Assembly (NCBI GenBank): GCA_963576735.1 | Contig: OY755189.1 | Span: 3,286,001 to 3,350,000 of the forward strand | Length of the DNA: 64,000 nucleotides | Reading direction: 5' to 3' | Origin: Bedellia somnulentella | Lineage: Eukaryota > Arthropoda > Insecta > Lepidoptera > Bedelliidae | Shown here: positions 41,288-53,303 of the stretch, piece by piece | How positions within the stretch are numbered: the first letter of the stretch is position 1 | How the letters are laid out: each line of letters starts with the position of its first letter | Made by a program: the position numbers and the translations under genes | The notes under the pieces: model-generated | What the model was told of the DNA's origin: nothing | The model's input: the letters and a program-made list of their open reading frames with translations, nothing else | The model's database searches: none

Positions 41288-41851
41288 ATTAAGAGATACC
41301 ATTTTATTCCACTAGAATTTAGGAGGCAAATAGCAGATGTAGACTTTCTGATGAAAATCGCAAATGGTATGATTGATTGCACTGATTTATTGTCCTCTAT
41401 CCACTTAAGGGTACCGCGCTCAACTTCACGGGACCAACAAACTCTTGCTGTTCCGCTTGCTCGTACGAACTATCGCAGAAATACTTTTATGACTCGAGCG
41501 GCTCGAAGCTTTAATTCACTGAGTAGTCAAGTTGATTTAGACTTTTTTAATACCAATACCTCACTGTTTAAAAAAAATATGGCAAATTTATTCTTTTAGG
41601 ATGATCACAAATCTTTCTATTTCTATCCAGTTCATTATTAAAACCACAATTTCTTTCTTAATTGTCAAATTTGTTAATCTACTATCTTTCCTAGTTCTTA
41701 TATTGTTAGTTAATTTACAGTAATACTTAATTAAGCGCATGTTTGTTACCAATATGTGAAAACTTTTTTTGGCTATGTTTTAATTTTTATTGTTTTTTGC
41801 TAATTGTTGTGTTAAAGCTGTTTGTTTTCCGTAAATAAATAAATAAATAAC
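41288..41851 (+). pseudogene. LINE-gamma C-terminus and 3' end
   Basis: 5'-truncated non-LTR element. Frame from about 41288 to 41599 encodes LEFRRQIADVDFLMKI, SSIHLRVPRSTSRDQQ and TRAARSFNSL, a C-terminal pattern of Jockey/CR1-type pol proteins. A ~250 bp 3' UTR ends GCTGTTTGTTTTCCGTAAAT plus (AAAT)n at 41851. The upstream boundary lies between 41257 and 41288. Its tail matches those at 5466, 11102 and 981 in reverse. Confidence 0.75.
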
Positions 41852-42046
41852 GAAACGAAGATTAAAAATAAAATAAATTAATTAATTTTTTATCCGTCTT
41901 TTCCTTCTAAATACGACAAAGTAATCGACGTAATCGCAGTAGGCATCAAAGATTTTTTTTTATCTGTCTATCAGTATCGTCATATCAATTGCAACTACTG
42001 CAACGATTGTTAAGTCCATGCACTTGACAAAAAATATCTTGGGAAA

Positions 42047-42197
42047 TAGTAGGGTGACCATGATCTCGAATAGTCAATTTTTTTTTTTGAAAACGTAAAT
42101 AAGTCGCTGGTGTACTGTTAGTCCTAACCTATCGTGATGCTACGGAGAAAGTAAGTTTAAAGCTTCTTTCTTGCTCCACGACCCCGTAATCACCCAA
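42047..42197. mobile_element. MITE-like element with AGGGTGA ends, copy 2
   Basis: Left TAGGGTGACCATG, right CGACCCCGTAATCACCC. Reverse-oriented relative of 35098-35252. Confidence 0.55.
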
Positions 42198-42198
42198 A

Positions 42199-44338
42199 AA
42201 GTCAAAAGTCAAAAAGTTTATTTTTCAAAATAAAGTTAAATACTAACATTTTTTGAACGTCAAAGTTTTAAATTAATCGTTAATCCGTTGCTTCGGAAGG
42301 TGTTCGTAAAGAGAAGAAGCAACAAAGAAACTCTTTACATTCACATTTTTTCATTTTTTCAAAATATGGTTTGTACAATTTCAGTTTATAAACATGTTTT
42401 TACTTTACAAAAGATTTTCTAAGCGACCAAACCAAACGCTAGTTTGACATAATTAAAATAAATTGTCCATCACAAAAACCAATCACATAACGTGAGAAGA
42501 AAAATCCTCACCAGACAATTATTCCTAGGAATAACGAGGGAAGATTTATAGCTTTACGGACATGGTCATGTGCGCGTTGGATCCTTGTCGTTTAAAAAAT
42601 CTTGAACACTGTAGTAAGATTTCTTTAAAAGCATGGCTTTAATTGCCTTTTTAAAAGATGCCACAGGCAATTCCAATATGTCAGAAGGGAGTTTATTGAA
42701 CATTTTCAGGGATAGTCCCATAAAGGAGTTACTTACTTTATTAAGTCTCCACTTCGGTACGTTAAGTTTCTCCTTATTCCGAGTGTTAACAGTATGCCTA
42801 TCACTAACTTTACTAAATTGGCCAATATTCTTTTTGGCATACATTAAATTCTCAAATATGTATTGGCAAGGGACAGTTAAAATGCCAATATCTTTAAATT
42901 TTTCGCGCAACGAATACCTCGACCTTAACATGTAAATAGATCGGATAGCTCGCTTTTGTAAGACAAAAACTTTATGAACATCAGCCGCTTTACCCCATAA
43001 TAAAATACCGTACGACATAATACTATGAAAATAACTGAAATAAACAATGCGAGCTGTTTCTATGTCTGCTATTTCTCTAATCTTACGCACGGCATACGCT
43101 GCTGAGGTCAGCCTTTTAGAAAGTGTTAGTATATGGGGTCCCCATTGCAACTTAGAATCGATTATTATCCCTAGGAATTTTGTCTCTTTCACTAATTCTA
43201 CTTTTTCACTGTCAATAACAATATTGGCGTCAACTTGCCTAACATTCGGTAAAGTAAATTTAATACATTTAGTTTTTTTTGGCATTCAGAACCAGGTTAT
43301 TTACAGTAAACCAATGCAATACCAGTGAGATAGCTTTATTTACGTCGTCAAGAGATGTAGAGGATCTCGCTACATTAAATATTAAAGATGTGTCATCTGC
43401 AAACATAACTATCTCAGAATACTTTTGTACCATAAATGGTAAATCATTAATATAAATCAGAAACAGTAATGGGCCAAGTATAGAACCTTGAGGAACGCCC
43501 ATCTCTATTTCCGATCCTTTCGACGTGGTTCCATTAATATCTACCTTTAAAGTTCTTTTATCAAGATATGATGCCATTAATTTCAGTGCTTGCTCGTCAA
43601 AACCGTAATATTTAAGTTTAGTCAACGCTATTTCCTTTTTTACACAATCAAAAGCTTTTGTGAGGTCACAAAATATACCTAACGCATCCCGGGAGTTTTC
43701 CCATGAATTAAAAATATGTGTCATTAGTGACACTCCTGCATCTACAGTAGACCTACCTTTAGTAAAACCATATTGCTCGTCATGGAATATATTATTTTTA
43801 TTGAAATATGAAAGCATTTGGTTGGACATGATTTTCTCGAAAACCTTACTGAGAACTGGTAAAATAGAAATAGGCCTATAGTTGGTAAAGTCCTGACTAT
43901 CTCCTGATTTATGTAGTGGGATGAGCCTACTTAACTTCATACAGTCTGGAAATTCTCCTATATCTATACATTTATTAAAAAGTATCGTTAAATGGGGAGC
44001 GATTATATTTATTATTCTGTTTATGACGAAAACTGACATTCCTGTTATGTCTTCGGTTTTTTTAAGATTAATGGTTTTAAAATTTTTAATTATATCATTA
44101 CTGTCAACATACTTGAAAGAAAACTGTGCTGTTGTTTTGGTAACATTTTGTTCCAACAACTCAAGAGCTTTTTGGGGACATGAATTTAATTTCTCTGTTG
44201 TCTGAGTGGGGGTATTTATAAAATGATTTTCAAAAATGTCAGCAATTTGTATATGTAACCCTGTATATGTCATTCGATATGTTTGGTACCTGTTATTACA
44301 TGACCTAAGCATTTATTGTACCAATTTCAAAAGATGAT
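42199..44338 (-). mobile_element. LINE-beta copy 2, 5'-truncated
   Basis: RT-coding remnant with a ~370 bp 3' UTR and a (TTTTGAC)n-like tail (reverse of AAAGTCAAAAGTCAAAAAG at 42202). Same family as the split copy at 1976-6932. Confidence 0.88.
42566..44312 (-). pseudogene. LINE-beta reverse transcriptase, one frameshift
   Basis: From 44312 down: NYRPISILPVLSKVFEKIMS, GIFCDLTKAFDCV, GVPQGSILGPLLFLIYIND, catalytic FADD (plus-strand 43388-43407), then a one-base shift in an eight-A run at about 43270-43280, after which the frame continues as KTKCIKFTLPNVRQVDA to the stop at 42566. The endonuclease is lost by 5' truncation, and a stop precedes the first ATG. RT of the Jockey superfamily. Plus-strand open frames here are shadows. 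Confidence 0.88.
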
Positions 44339-44414
44339 TTGCTGTGTAGTGTCGGCTTAGAATAGCACTACCCCATTTCTTCCGGTGGGTGTGCGTAAGA
44401 GGCGACTTACGGTA

Positions 44415-44872
44415 AATTTTTTTTGTTACTTTATTTTCTTTATTATCTAACAACATGATAGTCCAGTGGGTAGAACACCCGCCCGAAAACAGAAGGGCGT
44501 GAGTTCCAATCCTGGGTTGGGCCTACACCAATTTGTCTGTTCTAAAGTCATATGTGTGGTTAATTTATCATGGTTGTTAACGGCGAGGGAAAACATCGTG
44601 AGGAAATCCACATGGCTGAGTTGTACATAGTCCTGTGACAGTTTATTCGTACAAAACGGCGATAGGCCTGCCCCCTATCACGTGAGTACACTGTCTAAGC
44701 AAAGCGTGGGTACCTTCTCTGGAAACTAGATGGCACTGCCATGTGAGTTCAGAAGTATTGGTACCTCTGCCAACCCCTTCGGGAATAAACGGCGTGAACG
44801 TTTATGTTATGTTATGTTTATTTTCTTGTATTGTTGTATTTTAAGAGACAAATAAAAACATTTATTATTATT
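44415..44872 (+). mobile_element. short LINE 3' tail containing SINE-A
   Basis: Outer pieces 44415-44440 and 44828-44872 (GTATTTTAAGAGACAAATAA, AACATTTATTATTATT) join as a ~70 bp tailed fragment inserted in RepB. The SINE-A at 44441-44816 lies inside it. Confidence 0.6.
44441..44816 (+). repeat. SINE-A, full length, with 11 bp target duplication
   Basis: Flanked by TTTATTTTCTT (44430-44440 and 44817-44827). Head ATGATAGTCCAGTGGGTAG, B box GAGTTCCAATCCTGGG, end GGCGTGAACG then (TTATG)n. 376 bp, the best-delimited copy. Confidence 0.92.
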
Positions 44873-45082
44873 AGGGCTTTTAAAGGATTTTAGAGCGATG
44901 CGGTTGGAGACCCATCACTAATAACCTTTTTACTCACCATCTTTTTCCCACGCAACTTCCAAAAGTGGCTGAGGAATTTCTAATTCCTTAGCTCTGGCTA
45001 CCCCTTCTAGTGATTTATAGCCGTGAATATATGTATGTTCAAAAGATAAGAACCATACTATCCATTAACATACCAAATTATG

Positions 45083-45242
45083 TCTTTATCAAGACTATCA
45101 ACTCACAAAACACAGCTCCATCTTAGCAAGTTGGACGCCACACCCTTTAATCAACGCGCAAGTGTTTTGGAGTAAACAGATGCACTATTTGGAACGGCGT
45201 TGCTTCGTTATTAACAAACTTCTAGGTGTTTGGTTAGGGGCA
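45083..45242 (+). repeat. dispersed ~155 bp duplicate, copy 2
   Basis: Matches 34199-34355. Both copies lie next to RepB. Confidence 0.8.
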
Positions 45243-45429
45243 CAAATCAACCAAGTTTGTTAAAGTTGCGGGGGTAAATTCATACACACATGTATTACTA
45301 GGATTGTTTAGTGTGTAGATCAGTCCGTAAAAGGACTTACATATTTATTCCAGCGTGTGTGGATCGATAAATAAGATAGTATAAGACAATGTCGAAGGGC
45401 ACATTTAAATTAATCTCAAATTCAAATGT

Positions 45430-45586
45430 TCATGCCGTATATCAGACATTGGCAGAGGTACTAATACTTCTAGACATCACGTGACATTGTCACCTGATGT
45501 TTAGATTAACCACGTTGTGCTTGGACAGTGTACTCACGTGGCAGGCCTATCGCCGTCTTATACGAATACACTTTCACATGAATTAA
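45430..45586 (-). repeat. SINE-A 3' half
   Basis: CCTCTGCCAA-end to the GTGAAAGTGTATTCG block, minus strand; head missing. Confidence 0.75.
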
Positions 45587-45628
45587 AATATGTGTTCTTT
45601 ATATCAAAAGGCTTATTTAGTGATTAGT

Positions 45629-45820
45629 GGGCGTTACCCGTAGGTATAAAGAGGAAGTGACTTTCTAAGCCGGCACTACCGGTTGGGGACCCATCACCAC
45701 CGAAACTTTACTTCTACCATCTTGTCCCCTATCAACTTTTAAATGCGGCTAAGGAATTTCTAGCTCTGAAGCTCTGGCTACCCCTTTTTGGGATTAATGG
45801 CAGTGAGTATATATATATGT
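45629..45820 (+). repeat. RepB copies, rearranged
   Basis: 45629-45680 is a minus-strand 5' end (GTGACTTTCTAAGCCGGCAC). 45681-45820 is a plus-strand 3' two-thirds starting CGGTTGGGGACCCATC. The join within ACTACCGGTTGG suggests recombination or nested deletion. Confidence 0.7.
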
Positions 45821-45822
45821 TG

Positions 45823-46059
45823 TGCCGTGTAGTGTCGGTTTAGAATAGCACTACCCCGTTTCTACCGATGGGTGTACGTAAGAGGCGACTAACGGTATTG
45901 GGGCTTTTAAGGGATTTTTGGGCGGACCCATCACCAACAAACTTTACTTTACCATCCTTTCCCCACTCAATTTTCCAAATGTGGCTGAGGAATTTTTCAT
46001 TCTAAAGCCCTGGCTACCCCGTTAAGGGATTTATAGCCGTGAGTATATGTATGTATGTA
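45823..46059 (+). repeat. RepB copy
   Basis: Full length apart from a deletion of the GATGCGGTTGGA block. Confidence 0.87.
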
Positions 46060-46595
46060 GTATATATGTATGCATGTATGTTTGGTTACATGATGGATAT
46101 ACGTAACATAGTTTAGATTTACTTTCAAACCATTTATGCCATTTTCCTTTTAAATCAAATGAGTTAACTCTTACATAACTTATGTGTAAAGAGTGCGACA
46201 AATGAAATTTTCGAACTACCTCCTTTCACATCTGGCACAATCAAATGTTGGTTTTTGGGATTTTCGCGTGAAAGGTGTCTTGATGCCACGGAAAATGGAC
46301 TCAATGCGTTACTTACTGCCTGATGACAATACATAGACAAGTCAATCGTTATATCGCACTAGTGATAGATTTAGATTAAAGAAATGTAATTCAATCAAAA
46401 ATATATTTTTCTCAATCAAATGTATGTAAGAGTATGCCCAAAGCCTCCGTTTAACAAAAAAAAGGACTTTATTTTATAGAAAGTTTTGACAAACACTTAT
46501 AGCCCTGAGTGGACTTGCGCTTTGCAGCAGCTTTATAAATTTAATAAACGGCAAGCAGGAAAATAGGAGTTGTTTTAATTTTTCAAATTCAATTT
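46060..46595. other. unassigned stretch
   Basis: Nothing recognised. Confidence 0.45.
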
Positions 46596-46793
46596 GCGGT
46601 GTAGATTGTCTCCACCCAATTCTACACTTTTTAAATGGTTTTTGGACGACGCGCTTGGAGACCCATCACCAACGATACTTTATTTCAACCATCTTGTCCC
46701 ATATCAACTTCCAGATGTGACTGTTGAGATTCTTGCTTCATAGCTCTGGCTAGCCCTTTTTGGGAATTATCGCCGTGAGTATATGTATGTATA
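46596..46793 (+). repeat. RepB copy, internally deleted
   Basis: GCGGTGTAGATTG head, GACGCGCTTGGAGACCC centre, GTGAGTATATGTATGT tail. Confidence 0.75.
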
Positions 46794-47319
46794 ATGTATA
46801 TGTATGTTTATATTAAGCTCAAACATTGAAATTTATCGCTCAGTCTTTAGAACCGCTCAACGCTTATGAATTTAGTGGCACGATAAAATTTTGATCCCTT
46901 GAATCAACAGTCGACAAGAGGCTTACTGTTCTTACTGCTCCATACTTAAACGGAATTTGTGGTTGTTTGAAGATATGTTTCAGGCTTTTTGTAAATTTGT
47001 TGATCATTTAGGCTAGACAGGCAAAATTTAAGTGATTCGTCTTTGCTTCCAGATTGTGTGGTAATTTACCAAATGAAGTGTTGGCTTTCGTGAAAGTCTT
47101 TGCCTCATAACTATCTTTCAGGTAAATATTTGATATGATTAAAGGATTCTTTGATACTTAATTTCAATTAATATGTTAACGACTACTTTTTATCACTGTT
47201 TTTATTACTTTTAATCATTGTTATATTGATTATATTTCTTGGTTCTGATAATCTTGGATCTCGTAAACTTAATATCTTTTTAGTACCTTTTATTGAAACA
47301 ACTATAAATTATTAAAAAT
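46794..47319. other. unassigned stretch
   Basis: Nothing recognised. Confidence 0.45.
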
Positions 47320-47462
47320 GGCTGTTTAGTTTCAGCTTGAAAAAGCACTAACCTGTTTCTCCTTGAAGTCATCGTACTAAGCGCTTAAAGGTATTGGGGC
47401 TTTCCAATTGATTGTTGAGCGATTTGGTGGAGACTCGCCACCAACAATCCTTATCTTACCAA
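47320..47462 (+). repeat. RepB copy, old
   Basis: GGCTGTTTAGTTTCAGCTTG through GGTGGAGACTCGCCACC; 3' part lost. Confidence 0.65.
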
Positions 47463-47534
47463 CAACGCTTTTAAAGCGGCTAATTTCGAAGGCACATATG
47501 TATCTAAAAATAACTAAACTACTAAAAAGTAAAA

Positions 47535-47775
47535 GCTGTGTAGTGTCAGCTTAGAATAGCACTACCCCATTTCTTCCGGTGGGTGTACGTAAGAGGCGAC
47601 TAACGGGATTTTAAAGGGATTTTTGGCCAATGTGGTTGGACACCCATCACCAACAACCTTTATTTTACCATCTTTTCCCCACTCAACTTTCCAAAGGTGG
47701 CTGAGTAATTTCTCATTTCTTAGCTCTGGCTACCCCATCTAGGGATTTATAGCCGTGAGTATATGTATGTATGTA
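47535..47775 (+). repeat. RepB copy
   Basis: Nearly full length; the GGTATTGGGG block is shortened. Confidence 0.87.
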
Positions 47776-48457
47776 AAAAGTAAAAATGCGTGTCAGTAAA
47801 GAATAAAGTTCTTGCTATTTTATTTTTTGAAACATTATGTTAGTTCTAACAAGGGTTTTTTGCAACCCCACAGGGTAGTCAGTAATGAACCTAGGGCGTT
47901 TTAATGGTCGCTACAAATTTGAACGATTACAATTAATAGGCACTCCATCGCAAGTTTATCAGTGTTTAATTACAGTTTGTGAAATTGTTACTGAAAAGGG
48001 ATTGTTTAACTTCATGAATAATTTAAAATTAAGCTCTGTTTGATGGAAAACTTGTCCTTTTTAAACGTATTTCAGTAAGGATTAAGTAAAGCCTCAGATG
48101 CCCTGTTAATGATGTCCCTATTTATAATTTAATCCGTTTTAACTTTTGAAAATCATAATCCATTAATCACATCAATTACTATGTTTGTAGGTACCTACCA
48201 TTTAATGTCATTATGTATGATCCTGACAATCCACTCTCACTCCCCTAACATTTATCTATATTATTATACGAGTGCCTTAATTATTTTTCCTTCAGACTAT
48301 CCTATTTTTAAAACGGTATTTATCGTATCTTTAAACTTGGGTTATGTAATATATATACACTACTAATCGATCCCAATTATTATTATTAGATGTGCGGTAA
48401 ACGTCACGGGTTTCCGCACTAAGCCCGGCATGGCAGGCCATTGTGCATCGACCCAAA
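47776..48457. other. unassigned stretch
   Basis: No family recognised. 48380-48450 is GC-richer, unidentified. Confidence 0.45.
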
Positions 48458-48603
48458 ATCAAGGCTTTAGAATTAAATAAGTTCTTAGGCACTTTTGGAA
48501 GTTCTAGAATACTTTATAAAATAGTGTGGTTGGTTTTGAAGTGATGGGTGTCTAGTAACAGCGCCAATAAAATACTTAAAAGGCCTCACAACCCTAAAAT
48601 AAA
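48458..48603 (-). repeat. RepB fragment, decayed
   Basis: GGCACTTTTGGAAGTTC, GTGATGGGTGTCTAG and TTAAAAGGCCTCACAACCCT mark the central part. Confidence 0.55.
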
Positions 48604-48740
48604 TATCATAGGTTCGCTAAGCTAAGCTTCCACGCTAAGGGGGTCAAACCTTATTTGAAATATAGTGGTTCGGAACTTTTACACAATGAATTCCTAGTAC
48701 AGATATTTAGACTTTTACGATTACTACTAATACATAAAAA

Positions 48741-49082
48741 CATAACATAACATAAACGTTCACGCCAAATATCCCCAAAGGGGTTGGCAGAGGTATTTAA
48801 TACTTCTGAACATCACGTGACTTTGTCACCTGTTGTTCAGAGTACCCACGTTTTGCATGGACAGTGAACTCACGTGATAGGGGGCAGACCTAAGTCACAT
48901 GACTAAGTACAATTCAGCCATGTGGGTTTCCTCACGATGTTTTCCCTCACCGTTAACAACCATGATAAATTAACCACACATATGTCTTTAGAAAAGACAA
49001 ATTGGTGTAGGCCCGACCCGGGATTTGAACACTAGTCGCTTACACGTTAACCGGTGTACTACCCACTGAACTATCACGTCGT
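48741..49082 (-). repeat. SINE-A, near full length
   Basis: Tail (ACATA)n at 48741, CCAAATATCCCCAAAGGGG, and head at right (GACCCGGGATTTGAACACTA, GAACTATCACG). A deletion removes the CGCCGTTTTGTACG block. Confidence 0.86.
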
Positions 49083-49789
49083 TCTAATAGTACCAAATTA
49101 AATACATAGCCCGTATTTGTCTCACTGGAGAGCCAACGACTTAAGCCTACTTTGTACTTATTACCAACTTATTACTAGTCTTTTCAGGTTTTTTAGCCTG
49201 TTGTATATTTCTTATAATAGCGATTAGGCAATGCGTAACAAAAATGTAATTTCTGTCAATATTTTTAGCGGTTTCATTTTTGAATGCATTAAATTTAAAT
49301 TTCTTAAAATTTAACACAACATTTAAATGTAAACACCTAAATAGGTACTAATTATCATACTCGCTTTTACCATCAATTTGTGTTCCTCTTCTAAGAGTCT
49401 AATTAATAAAAACAACTTCATCTAAAAAATATTTAAAACTTTTGCTCTGCACAAAATCGCTTTTGATTAACTCAGCGAAATTTATTTACTGTTCAAAGTA
49501 GGAAAATTTATATCCAAACAAGAAAGATTATATAAAGGCTTATCTGATTACGGTAGCAAACCATGTCTGACTAATCCTGGCTTACAAGAGTCACAAAGTC
49601 GGTGCAGTAATCCGGAATCAACCGGATTCAACTTAAACAAGCTGTGATGTAGCTTTCAACCTTGCGCTATTTTTATGTAAGAAATTTTGAATATAAAATT
49701 TTAAATGTAGAACTTTTGGTCAGACATTTGAAAGGGGATTAATATGTGTTTTGGGGTTGGATTAAGTTATTTAGAAACATAAGGAATGG
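49083..49789. other. unassigned stretch
   Basis: No ORF. A small hairpin AATCCGG/CCGGATT lies at about 49611-49630. Confidence 0.45.
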
Positions 49790-50055
49790 ATGCATGTTGA
49801 AGACATCGAGAGAAGAGTAAAAAGGTAGTGCGGTAAATAGAGCAATGAATAGCCTAATGACCAGTCCATCGGTACCTGAAAAGGCCTGATGCTCATCATA
49901 TTTCTACACTTATGTATGGCAGTAGAAACATGAGAACAGAGTGAATGTAGAAGAAATGAGGTCCTTTAGAAAAAATCTTATGTCAGCTCTATTTGTGATC
50001 GAGTGTGAAATGGTGCGATTCGTCAAAAGTGAGTAGATGTATGTATGTATTGGGA
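49790..50055 (+). pseudogene. RTE C-terminal fragment, heavily damaged
   Basis: GACATCGAGAGAAGAGTAAA, GCAATGAATAGCCTAATGA, ACTTATGTATGGCAGTAG and GAATGTAGAAGAAATGAGGTCC follow the RTE order (DIERRVKKGNAVNGAMNSL, LMYGSE, NAVEMRSLR). Multiple deletions, ending in (TATG)n. Confidence 0.7.
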
Positions 50056-50127
50056 TACAATATCATAGTATAACTACTACATTAGTTAGAACTTAATGTC
50101 ATCAGAATTGTTTTTTGAGTGTATTCT

Positions 50128-50418
50128 TAGCGCAGACAGGCGAGGATCAAATCCCGGGTCGGGCCTACATCAATTTGTATTTTCTAAAAAACTTAATGAT
50201 ATATGGTACGAGTAAGATATATGTGGTTAATTTATCATGGTTGTTAACGGTGAGGGAAATCAACGATAGGAAACCCAAATGTCTGAGTTGTACTTAGCCA
50301 TGTGACAGTGTATTTGTACAAAATAGCGATAGCCCTTCCCCCTATCACGTTAGTCCAAACAAAGTAAATAAAACGAAAAATTATAATATTCATAAAACGT
50401 GGATACTCATAACACCAG
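50128..50418 (+). repeat. SINE-A, left piece (split by Harbinger)
   Basis: B-box region ATCAAATCCCGGGTCGGG and body to GATACTCATAACACCAG. Continues at 54066. Confidence 0.8.
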
Positions 50419-50983
50419 CGGTGCTAGTACGATAAGTAATGAAACACGTCGGGGCGCACGAGAAAGACGGTTTTGTCGATGCACCCGAAGAGAAGATTCG
50501 TTTCTCGACCGTCGCTAGCACAGCATGTAAAATAAGCGTACGTTCAAGGGCGTGTGACGTCACTGACCGAACGGTTTCGTGTTTTCTCGACGTGGGTAAC
50601 GACAAGCCTCTTCTTTTGCTAACACAGTGTCACAATAAGGACGGGATATCTCTTCTTTTGACGTTTGGTTGAAGGGAAGTGTCGACGACTATTGTCTTGG
50701 TCGGGTTGAGGTAACGACAAGGAATATTATTGAAATATTTTATTCAAGTTATCATTATTTTGCTTTCGTTTGGTGTGTTATTTATTGAAATTTTATTACA
50801 TTATATTAGTTATTTGCAAAACTAAATATTTCTGTTTGATATTTCGTTCTATAAGTTTTAAATTCGTAAGTGTATTGTGTAGTATTTGTTTACGAGTAAG
50901 TATTGTCGTCTTTCTTGTTATTTATACAATTGATAACATCATAACAGTTTTGTAAGTAGGTTAAATTTTATTTTTATTCCAGA

Positions 50984-51104
50984 ATGGCAGTTACTTATTA
51001 TAATTTCCTGTTGGCGAGACGAGCCGGGCGTAAAATGCAAAGGCGTAGCATTCGTGATGCTTCAAATCCATTTTCGCTTCCCGACAATGAATTGAACATT
51101 GGAA
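50984..51104 (+). pseudogene. Harbinger transposase N-terminal fragment
   Basis: Starts ATG after a TTCCAG acceptor-like site: MAVTYYNFLLARRAGRKMQ, then RSIRDASNPFSLPDNE. R-x-x-RD-x-x-NPF-x-LPD is typical of the start of HARBI1-like transposases. The frame is lost soon after, where a RepB relic begins. No catalytic residue is present. Confidence 0.6.
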
Positions 51105-51213
51105 TTGAGTATTCTTAAACCATTTTGTTAAGTTAATTGGGGAAGATAGAAACAGGGATAACCTCTTAAAAAGCCCCATATGCAACCCATGAGAAGAACT
51201 GCATTAGTGCTAT
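51105..51213 (-). repeat. RepB relic inside Harbinger
   Basis: AGTTAATTGGGGAAGATAG, CCTCTTAAAAAGCCCCATA, GAACTGCATTAGTGCTATTG; central block lost. Confidence 0.5.
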
Positions 51214-51756
51214 TGTACTATATTTGTTTACAGTATAGGTATGTCTGTATATTTTTTTTAATGTTTAAAATAAGGTTTAAGATTATAGACGTAATACGTT
51301 TGGCTACAAGATGAAAAGGGGTATTTCATATAGAATACAAGCAGGTATTTGTAAATGAAAGAAAGATATAAATAATAATATTCCTTTATTAGAATAAACA
51401 CAATATACACAGTAATAAAATGTCATTTTACATACAAAACACCTACTTACAAAAGGCTTAACAATTACTTCAAGCAACACATCACATACATTAGAAGTGT
51501 AGCATTATATTATATTATAACTAACCAAAGCAATGTGTTAAAACAGTAACGTAAAGCAATACAACAAAAAGTTAATTAAACAAGGCAAATTAAAAAGGTT
51601 AAAACAGCAATAAGACATTAAATATACAATATTATGCTGCATTTCAGGTATAATAAGAATTATATACATACAAATTCAATTAACACCAACTAAAATTCAT
51701 ACACATGCTTCACAGCTTAGACAAGAATACTAATACAATTTACCCCATTTTTTCAG

Positions 51757-51895
51757 GTTTCCGATTGCAGATGTGGAGAACCCTGATTTAAGAGAAATTG
51801 GTTTACCTAACATCCCACAGCAGCGTAATTTAAATTTTTTGAGACAAGGTGAAGCAAAGAGAAGATTAATTATTGATTCTCATTTTATTAATTAA
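51757..51895 (+). pseudogene. Harbinger transposase C-terminal fragment
   Basis: Follows a TTTTTTCAG acceptor. Encodes FPIADVENPDLREIGLPNIP and RQGEAKRRLIIDSHFIN then stop; a basic R-x-x-A-R/K-R-x-x-I-x-x-x-F end is common in Harbinger transposases. The middle exons with the DDE residues are missing. Confidence 0.5.
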
Positions 51896-52653
51896 AATTT
51901 GTTTTAAAGCTCTACCTTCTTTTATTTTGTTGCATTTTTTGAAGCTCTATTAAGTTACACAGGCGCAGTTAGGGCAATTGTGTTGGCCTCAGATTGCAGG
52001 TATATGAACTTTCTTACATAATTATTATCAAGCAATTTTCGATTCACATTTAATCATTAAATCGTTTCTTGTAAACTTTACCTTCTTTTATTGTGCCACA
52101 ATTTTCAAACTCTATTAAACTATGCAGGCACAGCTATTTTACCACAGCATCAGCATTATGCTGGGCAACAAAATTGCCCCAAGTTGCAATCTATATATTG
52201 CTTTAGCAATACACTTGATGGCAATATGTTCATATATATGATAACAGGAAATAGGTATTTGAAATAAGAAACAAGGATACGAAAAGAAGACATTTATTTA
52301 TATTATATATATTTATTGTCAAACACAAGTAAAGCCACTTTTGTAAAATCCACACAAAGCAATATCTTAAAATTATTCAACAGCAACACATAGTTATAGT
52401 GTAGTAGTCGGTACACCCCAACCCACTATTGTATCATGCTTGTCTTATTTGATACACTTACTTACAATATGTTACCAATACTGACTAACTAAAATGTTTT
52501 CTAATTCATCAAGACATACTCATTTCAGTTACACACAGTATAGTAGTTCACTATTTAACTAAAACTAAATTAGCAAAACAAATTTGCAACTGCAACACTT
52601 ATACACTATTCAGAAGCTTCTCGGTCTTATTAGAGGACATTCAAAGTAAGATG

Positions 52654-52655
<2 letters not shown>
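51896..52655. other. interior of the Harbinger element, with a diverged repeat
   Basis: Two related ~60 bp blocks (51909-51965 and 52078-52135; TACCTTCTTTTATT, CTCTATTAAG/ACT, CAGGCRCAG) suggest an old local duplication. Otherwise unassigned. Confidence 0.4.

Positions 52656-52694
<39 letters not shown>
52656..52694. repeat. (TA)n microsatellite
   Basis: 39 bp of perfect TA repeats. Confidence 0.97.
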
Positions 52695-52697
<3 letters not shown>

Positions 52698-53303
52698 ACT
52701 CCTTTTCCGCAATGTTCTGAAAATAAAGAAAATATGCATTAGTTACTTCGGTGATTCTAAGTATAATCTAGTCATAACACCTCCATTCATAACCTTATGA
52801 TGGGGTACAGAGATCATGTGTACTGCTCAACATGGTCACCTAACGTTCTTATTTAGGTGTCTATGCCTAGATGAAGCTTTACTTGTGCATACATGAACAA
52901 TACATAATTAAATGAACTGAGAAGTTTTGGCTAGATATATATACCCTGTTTTATACAAAATAATGTGATTTATAGCCATGAGTATAGGTATGGTGTGGCA
53001 TAGGTAAGTATAAGTGTTATGTCTATTCCAAAATAAGATTGAGGAGTAATATTTAATTTTTGGTTTAACTACTTATTTCATATCATCGTTAATACATACA
53101 TAGGATCGCGTCAAAAGTTCTCACTGGGGAAGGCAGATACTATCAATCATTACTTTTAGATTCATATAACATTCTCTATAGGATTTAGATTGCGAATTGT
53201 TTCTTTTTTATTTCTTGTACGCTATACTTACAACTTGTAAAAAGTGAAATGAAAACTTACGATTTTATTAAGTCTCATACGATCAATATCGGTTTGCCGG
53301 ATT

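Larger units (their letters stand above)
44341..45039 (+). repeat. RepB copy, split
   Basis: Left 44341-44414, right 44873-45039. In the right part GCTGAGGAATT (44968-44978) pairs with AATTCCTTAGC (44982-44992), and GGCTA (44996-45000) with TAGCC (45018-45022). Confidence 0.88.

Noticed and set aside
42633..44205. several 70-100 codon plus-strand frames
   Set aside because: Antisense shadows of the LINE-beta RT on the minus strand.
49611..49630. AATCCGG/CCGGATT hairpin as a terminator or regulatory site
   Set aside because: Short, isolated, no gene nearby; likely chance.
50439..50672. 77-codon ORF at the left end of the Harbinger element
   Set aside because: Opposite-strand frame is open too and similar sequence recurs, inverted, at the other end (53.9-54.06 kb), so it is subterminal repeat rather than a gene.
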